Source: Magnetococcales bacterium WMHbin3
GTDB lineage: Bacteria; Pseudomonadota; Magnetococcia; Magnetococcales; Magnetaquicoccaceae
DNA: 64,000 bases
Direction of reading: 5' to 3'
NCBI GenBank assembly: GCA_002753185.1
Contig: PDZX01000004.1
Location: 56,143 to 120,142, forward strand
Below, piece after piece: positions 52,527 through 61,678 of this stretch. The notes under the pieces are model-generated. The model was not told the DNA's origin. It saw nothing but the letters and a program-made list of their open reading frames with translations, and did no database searches. Position 1 is the first letter of the stretch, and each line of letters begins with the position of its first letter. A program made the position numbers and the translations under genes.

Positions 52527-54941
52527 ATGACGTCAAAAAGCGACTTTCATGCTTGGGAGCAAAAATTCGGTATCAAGGCGACTTTGACCACCATGGCCAT
52601 CCTCCTGCCGCTCCTGATCCTGCCCCTGGCCGGCATGCTCGTGCTCGCCGCGCGCGGCGAAAGCGGTCAAGGCGTCACCACAAGAATGGCGGAACGGCAG
52701 GTGACCCTCACCCAACAGGCGGCCAAGGAGTTTCTGGTCTATCTGGCCACCGGCGAGCGGAGCGGCAAAAAGGCCATCGAGGATCTCCTGTGGGGATTCG
52801 ACCTCACCCTCAAGGCGCTGATGTCCGGAGGCAACGCGCCACTGCTTCTGGATCGGGAGAAGACCACCTACGAAGCGGTCGTCCCCCCGGATGCGGAGAG
52901 CGAGGCCCGGCTGCGCGCCGCCGTCCCGCTCTGGGAGTCCTTCCAGCGCACGGTTCGTTCCGCGCTGAGCGGCTCCGGGGATACCGAGGCCGCGCGCAAA
53001 AAGGTCATCCAGGAGAGCGCCGCCCTCCAGGAGGCCATGGAGCAGGTCAGGTTGGCCGTGGCCAACCAGTCGCAGCAGCTTGGGGAACGTTCCAGGCGGA
53101 TGAGCCTCGTATTGGGTTTTGGCATGCTGATTCCGCTGTTTGCCGGAGGCCTCTTCGCCCTGTGGCGCAAAATCGTCCTCGCCAGACAGATCGACCACTT
53201 CCGAAATCGCCTGGAGGAGCTGGCCCACGGCAATCTGGAGATCCGCTTCCTGCCGAGCTACTGCGAGGAGCTGATCGTCATGGGGCAGGGGATCAATGGC
53301 GTCACCGAGCGGCTGATCCTCATGGCGCGGCAGCAGAGGCTCCAGTCCGAAAGCGTCGCGGCGGTGGTCAACGAATTGATTCCCCTCAAGGAGAGCCTCT
53401 CCGAGGACTCGCACGGCACCGTCAGGCTGGCCAGTCACGTCCTGGAGCTTAACGACGTGCTGGACCGGGAGACCCAGGCCCTGAAGCTGCGCATCGACGA
53501 GGTGAAGGAGAATATCGGCACGGTCAACGGGGTGGCCAACGAGTTGTCCAACAACGTCAGCTCCATTGCCGCCGCCTCGGAGCAGGCCAGCGTCAATGTC
53601 AGTACCATGGCCTCGGCCGCGGAAGAGATGACCGCCAACATCGAAAACGTCAATGCCAGTCTCAAGCAGGTCAATCAATCGGTGAACTCGGTCTCCATGG
53701 CCATGGCGCAGATGACCACCTCGCTGGAGGCGGTGCGCGAGCGGTGCCAGATGGCCGACAAGCGTTCCGAGCAGGCGAACGCCAACGCCCATACCAGCCT
53801 GGAGACGATGAAGAAGCTGTCGGTCGCGGCGGGCGAGATCGGCAAGGTGGTGGGCATGATCAAGACCATCGCCGATCAGACCAACATGCTGGCCCTGAAC
53901 GCCTCCATCGAGGCGGCCGGCGCGGGCGAGGCGGGCAAGGGTTTCGCCGTGGTGGCGCACGAGGTCAAGGAGCTGGCCAGGCAGACCGGGGACGCCACCC
54001 GGCTGATCCATGAAAGGACCCGCGAGATTCAACAAAGAACCAAGGAGGCCTCCAACGGCACCCTGGACATTTCGCACCTGATCGAACAGATCTCGCAGAC
54101 CAATCACGAAATCACCCGCGCGGTGGACGATCAGACGCGGGCGGTGGCCAACATCTCCAATTCCATGCACGACGTCACCCAGGCCGCCGAGGAGGTGACC
54201 CGCAACGCCGCCGAACTCTCCAACGCCTCCCAGGAGGTGGCCAGGGCGGCGGTCGAGGCGGCGGCCGGCACGGCAGAGATCGCCCGTTCCGCCTCCAGCG
54301 TGGCCATGGGCGCTTCCAACGTGGCCGCCGAAAGCGGCCTGGCCCAGGAGCGCACCCTCACCCTGCAACTCAGCTCCGAGGAGATCTACATCGCCTCGGT
54401 CAATGTCCAGAAGGAGGTGCTGCAATCCCTGGATCTGCTCGATTTCGTCAACGGCTCCATCCACCATGCCGGGATGCTGACCAGCGTGGTCCAGGAGATC
54501 GGTCAGGCCCTCAAACAGCAGACGGAGAGTCTCGCTTCCGGGCCGCCCGCCTTCGATGTTCAGGCGGTGAAGAACGCCCATCTCAAGTGGCTCGGCAAGT
54601 TGGAGCACGTCATCCGGGGCCGTGCCCGGCTCAAGCCGGAAGAGGTGGCCAGCGGTCATGACTGTGCCTTCGGCAAGTGGTACGACACCCAGGGCACGGC
54701 CCGCTTCGGTGCCATCCCGCTATTCGTCGAGATGGGCAAGGTCCACATGATGGTCCACGAGACCGCCCGTTCCATCGTGGCCAAGATGGCCAGACAGGAG
54801 AAGGGGGCCGCCATCGAGGAGATGAATGAGTTCCAGGCCCTGCGTTCCAAAATGTTTCAGCAGTTGGATCGGTTGTTTATTGCCGACGAGGCCAATCGGA
54901 TCGTCCAGGCCGAGCAGCGGCAAAAGGATGCCTCGCTTTGA
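52527..54941 (+). CDS. Methyl-accepting chemotaxis protein with CZB domain
   Basis: An 804-residue receptor. Helices at about 17-45 and 192-215 flank a periplasmic sensor of some 145 residues. A HAMP-like linker and the signalling hairpin follow, whose tip is [20 protein letters not shown]. The last 120 residues form a CZB zinc-binding domain: [11 protein letters not shown], the [14 protein letters not shown]ys-Trp motif, and HMMVHETAR with the remaining His. CZB domains sense zinc or hypochlorite in other bacteria. No che genes are nearby. An AGGAAACGCTC ribosome-site region precedes ATG 52527. Confidence 0.92.
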   Translation: MTSKSDFHAWEQKFGIKATLTTMAILLPLLILPLAGMLVLAARGESGQGVTTRMAERQVTLTQQAAKEFLVYLATGERSGKKAIEDLLWGFDLTLKALMSGGNAPLLLDREKTTYEAVVPPDAESEARLRAAVPLWESFQRTVRSALSGSGDTEAARKKVIQESAALQEAMEQVRLAVANQSQQLGERSRRMSLVLGFGMLIPLFAGGLFALWRKIVLARQIDHFRNRLEELAHGNLEIRFLPSYCEELIVMGQGINGVTERLILMARQQRLQSESVAAVVNELIPLKESLSEDSHGTVRLASHVLELNDVLDRETQALKLRIDEVKENIGTVNGVANELSNNVSSIAAASEQASVNVSTMASAAEEMTANIENVNASLKQVNQSVNSVSMAMAQMTTSLEAVRERCQMADKRSEQANANAHTSLETMKKLSVAAGEIGKVVGMIKTIADQTNMLALNASIEAAGAGEAGKGFAVVAHEVKELARQTGDATRLIHERTREIQQRTKEASNGTLDISHLIEQISQTNHEITRAVDDQTRAVANISNSMHDVTQAAEEVTRNAAELSNASQEVARAAVEAAAGTAEIARSASSVAMGASNVAAESGLAQERTLTLQLSSEEIYIASVNVQKEVLQSLDLLDFVNGSIHHAGMLTSVVQEIGQALKQQTESLASGPPAFDVQAVKNAHLKWLGKLEHVIRGRARLKPEEVASGHDCAFGKWYDTQGTARFGAIPLFVEMGKVHMMVHETARSIVAKMARQEKGAAIEEMNEFQALRSKMFQQLDRLFIADEANRIVQAEQRQKDASL

Positions 54942-54983
54942 TACCAAATTTCACGTCAAAGTATAGAGTAATAGGGGGGATTG

Positions 54984-55072
54984 CCCTGTCTGGGGCAGGA
55001 GCGAAAAGCGCGACATGTCGCCACTTTTCGTCCGCCCTGTCTGGATGCGGAAACCGCGACATGTCTCGGTTT
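54984..55072. repeat. Twin palindromic elements sharing GCGACATGTC
   Basis: Two copies of CCCTGTCTGG (54984-54993 and 55035-55044, 51 bases apart) each precede a palindrome. The first is CGAAAAG, then GCGACATGTCGC (55010-55021), then CTTTTCG. The second is AAACCGCGACATGTC + TCGGTTT (55051-55072), a near-perfect 22-base palindrome. A third, diverged copy begins AAAAGCGCGAC at 55143 and ends in eight T (55163-55170). The region 54942-55229 has no gene that I can support. Confidence 0.6.
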
Positions 55073-55229
55073 GCTTGTGAACAAGGTGGTTAATCCAAAA
55101 AATAATTATTTGAATGAGATTGACTGGTCTTGGAACTGGACTAAAAGCGCGACGGTCGCGGGTTTTTTTTCAGTCTCCAAGCAGCAGTGCAATCGTTCCG
55201 ACGTGTCGGCAGTATGGCTGTGGAGCGCG

Positions 55230-56000
55230 TCAATCATCCAATGGGAGCAATCCTTGTCTGGGAGGAGGATCGAGGCGAATCACCCCGAGCAATAGCCATT
55301 GCGGATGTACGGAATGAGTTCCCATGGCAAATACCATCCCTTTTTGAATATATTGCTCTCCAAAAATTTTTTGCATTTTTTCCAAAGCAGCTTGCTCGCC
55401 ATATTTAAGCCTAAATTTAAAAAATGTGGCGGATGTTTCCCAATCCAGACATACATGATTATGAGAGCCTGAATCGGTCGAAAACGAAAAGCGGAACTCA
55501 TAGGGACAAGGTTCCAATGCACGCATTTCTTCGTTAACGTCGAAAAGATTCAACTGGCGCACTGCCTCCGCATATTTATGGCGTTCGGTGACAATCTCTT
55601 CGTTGCTCTTCTTTTTCCAGGAAAATTTCGGAACATGAGGGCGAATCAACGCAAGACTCTGACCACGTTGTTCTGCTTCCTTGGTTGAACCAAGCACCAA
55701 AGAATGAAGGAATGCCGAACGATCACGTTCCTTCATACTCTCCAGAGGACGAATGGATTCTTCCACGACACGCCGACTTTCCGGTCTGCGATCTTTGGAC
55801 AACCGCCATTCGTATTCCACCCATTGCCAGCGCGTGAATTTGTTGTCTTTCAGGTAACGAAACCGAATTGGATATTGCCTCCGCCATTGCTTGTCCTGGG
55901 TCACACCAGCGCAACAGACGGTCTCTCCGTAATTACCGCTAACGTGAGGTAGGGCTTTGACCAGAATCAATACCTGTTCTTTTCCCGACGTTGCGTACAT
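55230..56000 (-). CDS. Unknown protein paired with DUF488
   Basis: A 256-residue soluble protein that I cannot assign. The N terminus VLILVKALPHVSGNYGETVCCAG is followed by RRQYPIRFRYLKDNKFTRWQ and RRPESRRVVEESIRPL, an even, charged pattern that looks conserved. The C terminus has HNHVCLDWETSATFF. GGTGG lies just before ATG 56000. Its 5' end overlaps the upstream DUF488 gene by 62 bases in another frame. AT content is higher than in the flanking core genes. Confidence 0.65.
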   Translation of the reverse strand: MYATSGKEQVLILVKALPHVSGNYGETVCCAGVTQDKQWRRQYPIRFRYLKDNKFTRWQWVEYEWRLSKDRRPESRRVVEESIRPLESMKERDRSAFLHSLVLGSTKEAEQRGQSLALIRPHVPKFSWKKKSNEEIVTERHKYAEAVRQLNLFDVNEEMRALEPCPYEFRFSFSTDSGSHNHVCLDWETSATFFKFRLKYGEQAALEKMQKIFGEQYIQKGMVFAMGTHSVHPQWLLLGVIRLDPPPRQGLLPLDD

Positions 56001-56463
56001 GTTCCACCTTATCACGCACCCCCCGATGTTTGATTTGTAATGGTTTACGGTCAAATAACATTTTGGCAACCAGAGAACGGTGGCACTGTTCCGGATCGCG
56101 TTCATAACACATAATGCAGGCATGACTCGTTTGTTCGATCAACATCTCCGCCCGTTGCAGATCTCGCTGGGCTGCTTCTACCTGCATATGGGCAAGAAAA
56201 ATTTTTCGAAATTCATCCATATGACCTGATGTTGCTGCGATCCGTCCTGGTTTGGGATCTCCAAGACCCATCAAATGAACGTATTCGATGCCTGCATTGC
56301 GTAAATAACCAGCTAACGCCGTTTTGGAAAAGCCGCGTTTGCGTGACACCGGATAATCTCTCACATCGATCAACAAGGTGACTCCCAAGTCTTTCAGTGT
56401 TGCCAGAAATGCATCCAAACTGGCACCCTCATAACCGATTGTCGAAATTATGGTGGCCATCAT
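55939..56463 (-). CDS. DUF488-family protein
   Basis: A 174-residue protein. The DUF488 motifs are TIISTIGYEGASLDAFLATL, LLIDVRDYPVSRKRGFSKTA, YVHLMGLGDPKPGR, and the Cys-rich end of the domain CIMCYERDPEQCHRSLVAKM. The family's biochemical role is not established; the CxxxE-H region suggests a metal or nucleophile site. It overlaps the next gene by 62 bases and follows a 36-codon frame. ATG 56463 or 56460 could start it. Confidence 0.85.
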   Translation of the reverse strand: MMATIISTIGYEGASLDAFLATLKDLGVTLLIDVRDYPVSRKRGFSKTALAGYLRNAGIEYVHLMGLGDPKPGRIAATSGHMDEFRKIFLAHMQVEAAQRDLQRAEMLIEQTSHACIMCYERDPEQCHRSLVAKMLFDRKPLQIKHRGVRDKVEHVRNVGKRTGIDSGQSPTSR

Positions 56464-56825
56464 TGCTCTCTTTCAGGATGACACTGCGATCTTGAGTTTG
56501 TGCAACACATTGCGTCCCACCCGGTTGATGCCTTACCGATATTCATGTTCGTCCAGGGCATCGTCATGATGCGGTTCTCGCCAGTCGGCACGAGTCCATA
56601 ATGCATTTCTCGTGGTGAATTTTAGCAGGTTGTCCACGGACATGCAACCTTCGAACTAGTGGGCAGTCGGAAGCCCTTTTTTGAATTATTTAAACATGTT
56701 ACAAGACATCCTCGCCCCGTCGGCCTCTTATACGTTCTGGTGAGGAACCCAGGCATCGTGCCATCAACCACCCGCTTCGAGTAATGTTCCATTGGTATGA
56801 GGCGCCAGGCGTCGCGTGTGCGGGA
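56464..56825. other. Low-density region between DUF488 and the periplasmic protein gene
   Basis: 362 bases that contain the 36-codon minus-strand frame listed separately. They also contain an AT-rich patch (56680-56700, TTTTTTGAATTATTTAAACATG) that could hold the promoter of the DUF488 unit. I see no other supportable element. Confidence 0.4.
56533..56643 (-). CDS. Possible 36-residue protein upstream of DUF488
   Basis: Reads MSVDNLLKFTTRNALWTRAD, then WREPHHDDALDEHEYR. GAAGG lies 4 bases before ATG 56643. The composition (Trp, His, acidic cluster) looks protein-like. It lies 69 bases upstream of the DUF488 gene on the same strand. It could be a small first gene of that module, or the remnant of a larger one. 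No family recognised. Confidence 0.35.
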   Translation of the reverse strand: MSVDNLLKFTTRNALWTRADWREPHHDDALDEHEYR

Positions 56826-57188
56826 TCAAATGGAAGAAGGGGAAATCTCCGGCTTGACGGGAGCGGTGGGGGGCGTGGACGGCTTTTCTTCCAATTTGGG
56901 CAAACGGCGCTCCAGATCACGCAACAACCGCTGCGTCTCCTCCAGAGCCTGAGAACTCTTGTCCCGCAACTCCGGCATCCGCTCCTCGTAGGTGAGCCGT
57001 CCCGCCTCGCGCAGGGAACGCAGTGCGTTCAGGAGGTGATCCCTGGCCTGTTCGAGGGCCTGGTCGGGTTTTGCGTTTTTTCCCTCGCTGTGGGGCGAGG
57101 CGGGCGCATCGGCGGCGCACAGACCACCGCTCCAACACGGCAACAGAACAAAACACGCGGCCAGGAGGAGCGGTCGTTGCGATTTCAT
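56826..57188 (-). CDS. Small periplasmic coiled-coil protein
   Basis: A 120-residue protein with a signal peptide (MKSQRPLLLAACFVLLPCWS, cleavage near CAA-DA). A helical, charged domain follows (ALEQARDHLLNALRSLREAG, RDKSSQALEETQRLLRDLER) and a Pro-rich tail. No family recognised. GAGGGAG precedes ATG 57188, which overlaps the NUDIX stop as ATGA. It is last of a TPR-NUDIX-this unit. Confidence 0.7.
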   Translation of the reverse strand: MKSQRPLLLAACFVLLPCWSGGLCAADAPASPHSEGKNAKPDQALEQARDHLLNALRSLREAGRLTYEERMPELRDKSSQALEETQRLLRDLERRLPKLEEKPSTPPTAPVKPEISPSSI

Positions 57189-57670
57189 GGCGTCACTCCC
57201 TCTGGCGATGGGCGCGCTATCCGCCAACCCACCCAACGAATCTGATCCCCCATCTGCGCATAGGCGAGTTGCCCCGCCCGCTCCAAGGCCAGGAAATCCG
57301 ACTCGTTCACCCAGGCGGTCTCCCGAATCTCCCGGCTGCGGCATTCGGGAACCCCTCGCCAGGTGTCACACAGGTAGATGACCCCCATGTTGGGAAACTC
57401 GGACAACAACATCTCATCGGTCTCCACCTTGCGGCAAGCGAGCAGCTCCAGACCGATCTCCTCGGCCACCTCCCGCTTGAACGCCACTTCGGACGACTCC
57501 CCCACATCCACGAAACCACCTGGAAACGACCATTTCCCCTCACGGTGATCCCGATAGGCCAGTCGCACCAGCAAGATGCGCACGCCATCGTCACCAGACC
57601 GGTCGAGAATCAACCCATGGGCCGATACCGTGGCCCGCATGCGCTGGGAGAGGCCGTCCCTCTCACTCAT
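57185..57670 (-). CDS. NUDIX hydrolase
   Basis: A 161-residue protein with a complete NUDIX box: GGFVDVGESSEVAFKREVAE then EIGL (G-x5-E-x7-REVxEExGL). It hydrolyses a nucleoside diphosphate linked to another group; the substrate is not readable. GKWSFPGG precedes the box. ATG 57670 overlaps the end of the TPR gene by 8 bases. Confidence 0.88.
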   Translation of the reverse strand: MSERDGLSQRMRATVSAHGLILDRSGDDGVRILLVRLAYRDHREGKWSFPGGFVDVGESSEVAFKREVAEEIGLELLACRKVETDEMLLSEFPNMGVIYLCDTWRGVPECRSREIRETAWVNESDFLALERAGQLAYAQMGDQIRWVGWRIARPSPEGVTP

Positions 57671-58790
57671 CGGCATATTCCCGCACGATTTTCCACCCGT
57701 TCTCCTCACGCTCCATGGAGAGGGACTTCTTGACCACGTCCCGGAAATTCTTGGAGGTGTAGTTCTGCGTGAAGGACACCTGGGCACGGTGATCGTTGAG
57801 CAGATTGACCTGCAGATCCGCTACCTGAATCTGAATGCTGCCCGCCCTGCCGATGACCTCGCGCCGGTTTTTCTCCCAATCCGCGCGGGATTTCAGGCTT
57901 TTGGCAAAGGGCTGAAACCGGGGAGAGTAGGCCGCCAGGTACTGGTCGATGTTCTTGGCGGACCAGGCCGCCGCCCAGGCCCGTATCGCCTGCTGCACCT
58001 CGTGTTGGGACTTGGCCTGATCGCTGGTGACCCCCGGCTGACCGGGCTTGCCCGTTTCGACGGCCGGCTTGGCTTCGGCGCTCTCCTTGGGAGCGGCCGG
58101 TTTTGGTTCGGCGGCGCTCTCCTTGACGGCGGGTGGCGGCGGAGGAGGGGGCGGAGGGGCCACTGCCGTCGGCTTGGGGGTCGAGGCCGCTGCAGCGGGA
58201 GTCTCCTTTTCCGCCTCCTTGCGTGGAACCGGCGGTGGGGTGATGGCGGCGCTCTTGGCCGGCTCCTGACCGGCGGTGCTGTCCGTGAACAGGGTCTTGA
58301 CCCGGTTGAACTTGCTGGTCAGCGTGGCATTGTTCGGATTCAGCTTCATGGCGCGCGCATAGGCCTGCGAGGCCATCTTGGCATGAATGTCTCCCAGATT
58401 CTCGTGGGCGGTCGCATAGTTCGGATGTGCCTTCACCGCCTGGGCCAGGGCCTCCTGGGCCTTTTCGAACTGGCCGCGTTCGGCATACAGCACCGCCAGA
58501 TTATTGTACGGCTCAGGCAGTTCCGGGTAATCCTTGTTCAACTGGGTAAACACCCCGATCGCCTGATCGTATTGCTTGGTTTCGGTGAAGATCAGCCCCT
58601 TGAGAAACCTCCCCTGGGCGTCCTGGGGGTGCTCGGCGAGATAGGTGTTCAATTTTTTCAGGGCGGTGTCGAACTCCTTGCGATCCGCCAGGGCATAGAT
58701 GTCGTCCAGCCCCTCGGCCGCAGCAGGCGCAACCGGAGCGAGACAGGCGATGAAGCCCATGGCCGAAAGAATGACACGCAGACGGTTCAT
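57663..58790 (-). CDS. Periplasmic TPR protein with Pro-rich linker and SnoaL-like domain
   Basis: A 375-residue protein. A signal peptide (to AAA, about residue 25) precedes about four TPR units (DIYALADRKEFDTALKKLNT, EPYNNLAVLYAERGQFEKAQ, TAHENLGDIHAKM). A Pro/Ala/Lys linker with nine prolines in a row follows, then a C-terminal NTF2/SnoaL-like domain (VQQAIRAWAAAWSAKNIDQY, GWKIVREYADE). The last domain is like the C-terminal part of some peptidoglycan-linked or secretion proteins. Function unknown. First gene of the unit with the NUDIX gene, 60 bases downstream of mlaA. Confidence 0.8.
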   Translation of the reverse strand: MNRLRVILSAMGFIACLAPVAPAAAEGLDDIYALADRKEFDTALKKLNTYLAEHPQDAQGRFLKGLIFTETKQYDQAIGVFTQLNKDYPELPEPYNNLAVLYAERGQFEKAQEALAQAVKAHPNYATAHENLGDIHAKMASQAYARAMKLNPNNATLTSKFNRVKTLFTDSTAGQEPAKSAAITPPPVPRKEAEKETPAAAASTPKPTAVAPPPPPPPPPAVKESAAEPKPAAPKESAEAKPAVETGKPGQPGVTSDQAKSQHEVQQAIRAWAAAWSAKNIDQYLAAYSPRFQPFAKSLKSRADWEKNRREVIGRAGSIQIQVADLQVNLLNDHRAQVSFTQNYTSKNFRDVVKKSLSMEREENGWKIVREYADE

Positions 58791-58850
58791 ACAAGCAACT
58801 CCTGACTGAATGGTGTGGAAGCTCCGCCCATCGTCCGGTCCGCTGCCTGA

Positions 58851-59603
58851 TTATTGCCGGATCTGTTCACGCCGCATCTGGAGATAGGCGTCACGCAAGG
58901 CAACATAGGGATCGATGGCCGCCTTCTTGAGGTCCTCGTATTCGCCGATGCGCAGGGAGGTGTGGTTCACCACCTTGACGCCGAAAATTTCCGCCCGGGT
59001 CCAGACATTATTGGGATAATAGCTCAACGGATTGAGCAGGGTATCCCCCGCCAGTCCCAACGTGTCGCGCAGGTTGGACGGCCCCAGGATCGGCCACTCG
59101 AGGAAGAGTGCATCTCCCATGCCATAGGCGCCGAGGGTCTGCCCGATATCCTCCTCGCCGCTTTTCAGGTTGAAATGGCTGGCCGCGACATCGAAAAACC
59201 CCAGCCCGCCCAGAATGGTGTTGATCCCGAAGCGGCTCAGCTCCCGGCCCGCCACGTCCAGCTTGCCCTGCAGCAGGGCGCTGAGAAAATGCTTCGGCAT
59301 GGCCAGGTTGTGGAAGAAATTCCCCACCGCGATCCGCACCGGCTCCGGCAGGATGAAGGAGTACAGAATCGACACCGGCTTGAGCAGGCCGTGATAAAAG
59401 ATGTCGTTGATGGTGTAGATGAACCGGTTCCAGGGTTCCAGCGGATCGGAGACCGGTGCCGGCTCCGCGAATTCCTTGACATCCCCGGTCACCGCAGCAA
59501 CGACGCTCTTGTCCGGATTCCGGCTCATGTCGCCCTCTGCCCCTGCCAGGGACGGCAGACAGAAAAAGGCCAACGCCATGATGGTCAACAGCAATTTGCG
59601 CAT
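58851..59603 (-). CDS. mlaA: Outer-membrane lipid-asymmetry protein MlaA (VacJ)
   Basis: A 250-residue protein with a signal peptide (MRKLLLTIMALAFFCLPSLA) but no lipobox Cys. The mature part has the MlaA motifs DPLEPWNRFIYTINDIFYHG, RELSRFGINTILGGLGFFDV and WPILGPSNLRDTLGLAGD. MlaA removes misplaced phospholipid from the outer leaflet and passes it to MlaC. E. coli MlaA is a lipoprotein, so the missing Cys is a difference, common outside gammaproteobacteria. It is divergent from mlaEFDC (220 bases). Confidence 0.92.
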   Translation of the reverse strand: MRKLLLTIMALAFFCLPSLAGAEGDMSRNPDKSVVAAVTGDVKEFAEPAPVSDPLEPWNRFIYTINDIFYHGLLKPVSILYSFILPEPVRIAVGNFFHNLAMPKHFLSALLQGKLDVAGRELSRFGINTILGGLGFFDVAASHFNLKSGEEDIGQTLGAYGMGDALFLEWPILGPSNLRDTLGLAGDTLLNPLSYYPNNVWTRAEIFGVKVVNHTSLRIGEYEDLKKAAIDPYVALRDAYLQMRREQIRQ

Positions 59604-59822
59604 CTTGATTCGGTCCCTCATCGGAAGATTGATCCACCCCTTCGCCCCGAACGGGGTCTTGCGGACGGCTGGCAACTTCACAAATTTTCTTTAATCGAAT
59701 GGCCGCCCTTGCCAATCCGCATGATGATCGGTGATAATTCCCGCGTTTGCAACGAATTCGGAAAAAAAAATTTGTGAGTTTGTTGGCGATCCGCTTTCCC
59801 CGCCAGGTGGCAGGAATGGTTC

Positions 59823-60605
59823 ATGTTCAATCAAATAATTGAATTCATAAGAAAAATAGGAGCTGCTTCCCTGGAGATCATCCAGGAAATGGGCCGCATG
59901 TTCCTTTTTCTGTGGGACGTCGTACGATCGATCGTCACCCCTCCGTTCCGCTGGACCAATCTGCTCAAGCAGATTCATTTCATTGGCATTCGTTCCCTGT
60001 TCGTGATCGCCCTCACCGCCATTTTCGCCGGCATGGTGTTGGCCCTGCAAGGCTATTACACCCTCTCCCGTTTCGGTTCCGAGGCCCTGCTCGGTCCGGC
60101 GGTGGCCCTCTCCATCATCCGCGAGCTGGGGCCGGTCCTCTCCGGCCTGATGGTCACCGGGCGGGCCGGTTCCGCCCTCACGGCCGAGCTGGGGATCATG
60201 CGCATCCGCGAACAGGGAGACGCCCTGGACGTGATGGGCATCCCGCCCCTGAAATACCTCGTCACCCCCCGCGTCGAGGCCGGGCTGCTCATCATGCCCC
60301 TGCTGACGGTCATCTTCGATGTGATCGGCATCCTGGGGGGATACCTGGTGGCGGTGCGCCTGTTGGGCATGAGCGGCGGGACCTACTTCGGCGGCATCGA
60401 ATCCGCCGTGGAGATGCGCGACATCGTCACCGGCCTCATCAAATCGGTCAGTTTCGGTCTTATCGTCACATGGGTCTGCACTTATAAGGGGTATTACACC
60501 CGGCGCGGCGCGGAAGGGGTCAGTCAGTCCACCACCTCCGCCGTGGTCATGAGTTCGGTATTGATCCTGGTGTGCGATTATTTCATCACCTCCATCATGC
60601 TGTAA
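59823..60605 (+). CDS. mlaE: Mla transporter permease MlaE
   Basis: A 260-residue inner-membrane permease with five or six helices. MlaE motifs include IHFIGIRSLFVIALTAIFAG, GLMVTGRAGSALTAELGIMR and EQGDALDVMGIPPLKYLVTP. It forms the membrane core of the phospholipid ABC transporter with MlaF and MlaD. mlaF begins 12 bases later. ATG 59823 is used; an AGGAATGGTTC site precedes it. Confidence 0.95.
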   Translation: MFNQIIEFIRKIGAASLEIIQEMGRMFLFLWDVVRSIVTPPFRWTNLLKQIHFIGIRSLFVIALTAIFAGMVLALQGYYTLSRFGSEALLGPAVALSIIRELGPVLSGLMVTGRAGSALTAELGIMRIREQGDALDVMGIPPLKYLVTPRVEAGLLIMPLLTVIFDVIGILGGYLVAVRLLGMSGGTYFGGIESAVEMRDIVTGLIKSVSFGLIVTWVCTYKGYYTRRGAEGVSQSTTSAVVMSSVLILVCDYFITSIML

Positions 60606-60617
60606 GGGGGCCACGCG

Positions 60618-61646
60618 GTGACCGAGCAAGCCATCTACATGGATCCGGCCCTGGCGCGCGGGACGACCCTCTCCCTGGGCCGCCAACTGGTGGCCAACGG
60701 CTGCGTGACCGAAAGCCAGCTGGACCGCGCCCTGCGCAAGCAAAACAACGATCACCCGGCCGCAGGCAACAACGAACACCTGGTCGGACGCACCCTGGTG
60801 GACCTGGGCTACATCTCCCAGTCCGCGCTGCTGGATTGCCTCTTCTCCCAGTTCAGCCGCGAACGCGAGGCCTACCGGGCCGACGCCGGCGAGACCCCCA
60901 TCATCCGCCTCGAGCAGGTGGTCAAGATCCTGGACGGCCGCCGCGTGCTGGACGCCATCGATATCGCCATCCCCGCCAAACGGGTGACGGCCATCATCGG
61001 CATGAGCGGCGGCGGCAAGAGCGTCATTCTCAAGCACATGGTCGGCCTGATGCGCCCCACCGAGGGCGAAGTCCGGGTCGGCGAACATCTCCTCGGCGCG
61101 CTCTCCCCGCGTCAGCTCGCCAAGGTGCGGGGCCGCTTCAGTTTTCTCTTTCAGGGCGGGGCATTGTTCGATTCCCTGAACGTCTACGACAATGTGGCCT
61201 TTCCTTTGCGAGAGAAGACCGATTGGAGCGAATCCGTCATCCATGACCGGGTCATGCGCTGCCTGGAAGAGGTCAACCTCTTCGGCATGGAACGCAAATT
61301 TCCGGATGAGTTGAGCGGCGGCATGATGAAACGGGCCGCCCTGGCCCGCGCCCTGGTGACCGATCCGGAAATCCTGTTGCTGGACGAACCGACCGCAGGC
61401 CTGGATCCCATCATCGAGAACGCCATCCATTACCTCATCTGTGACACCTACATGCGCACCCGCTATACCATGGTGGTCATCAGTCATGCGGTGCCGGAAA
61501 TCTTTCGGTGGTGTCATCATGTGATCGCGTTGCACAAAGGCAAAGTCCTCTTTTCGGGGCCATCCACGGAGATCGGACAGTCACGGAATCCCGTCATCCG
61601 CCAGTTCATCAGTGGCGATATCGACGGTCCCATTCAGGTGATCTAG
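60618..61646 (+). CDS. mlaF: Mla transporter ATPase MlaF with N-terminal MshEN-like domain
   Basis: A 342-residue ATPase, about 75-80 longer than E. coli MlaF. Residues about 96-342 are the ATPase: Walker A GMSGGGKSVILKH (128-140), signature ELSGGMMKRAALARAL, Walker B LLLDEPTAGLDP, switch His in VISHAVPE. Residues 19-42 (SLGRQLVANGCVTESQLDRA then LRKQ) and 55-78 (LVGRTLVDLGYISQSALLDC then LFSQ) are two 24-residue units of the MshEN/GspE-N type, RLGxxLVxxGxI-x4-L-x3-L-x2-Q. MshEN domains bind c-di-GMP. Start is GTG 60618. The domain's function here is inference; the fusion is in frame and uninterrupted. Confidence 0.9.
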   Translation: MTEQAIYMDPALARGTTLSLGRQLVANGCVTESQLDRALRKQNNDHPAAGNNEHLVGRTLVDLGYISQSALLDCLFSQFSREREAYRADAGETPIIRLEQVVKILDGRRVLDAIDIAIPAKRVTAIIGMSGGGKSVILKHMVGLMRPTEGEVRVGEHLLGALSPRQLAKVRGRFSFLFQGGALFDSLNVYDNVAFPLREKTDWSESVIHDRVMRCLEEVNLFGMERKFPDELSGGMMKRAALARALVTDPEILLLDEPTAGLDPIIENAIHYLICDTYMRTRYTMVVISHAVPEIFRWCHHVIALHKGKVLFSGPSTEIGQSRNPVIRQFISGDIDGPIQVI

Positions 61647-61678
61647 CCGGTTGCTCCTCATCAACAAGGAGATGGGCG

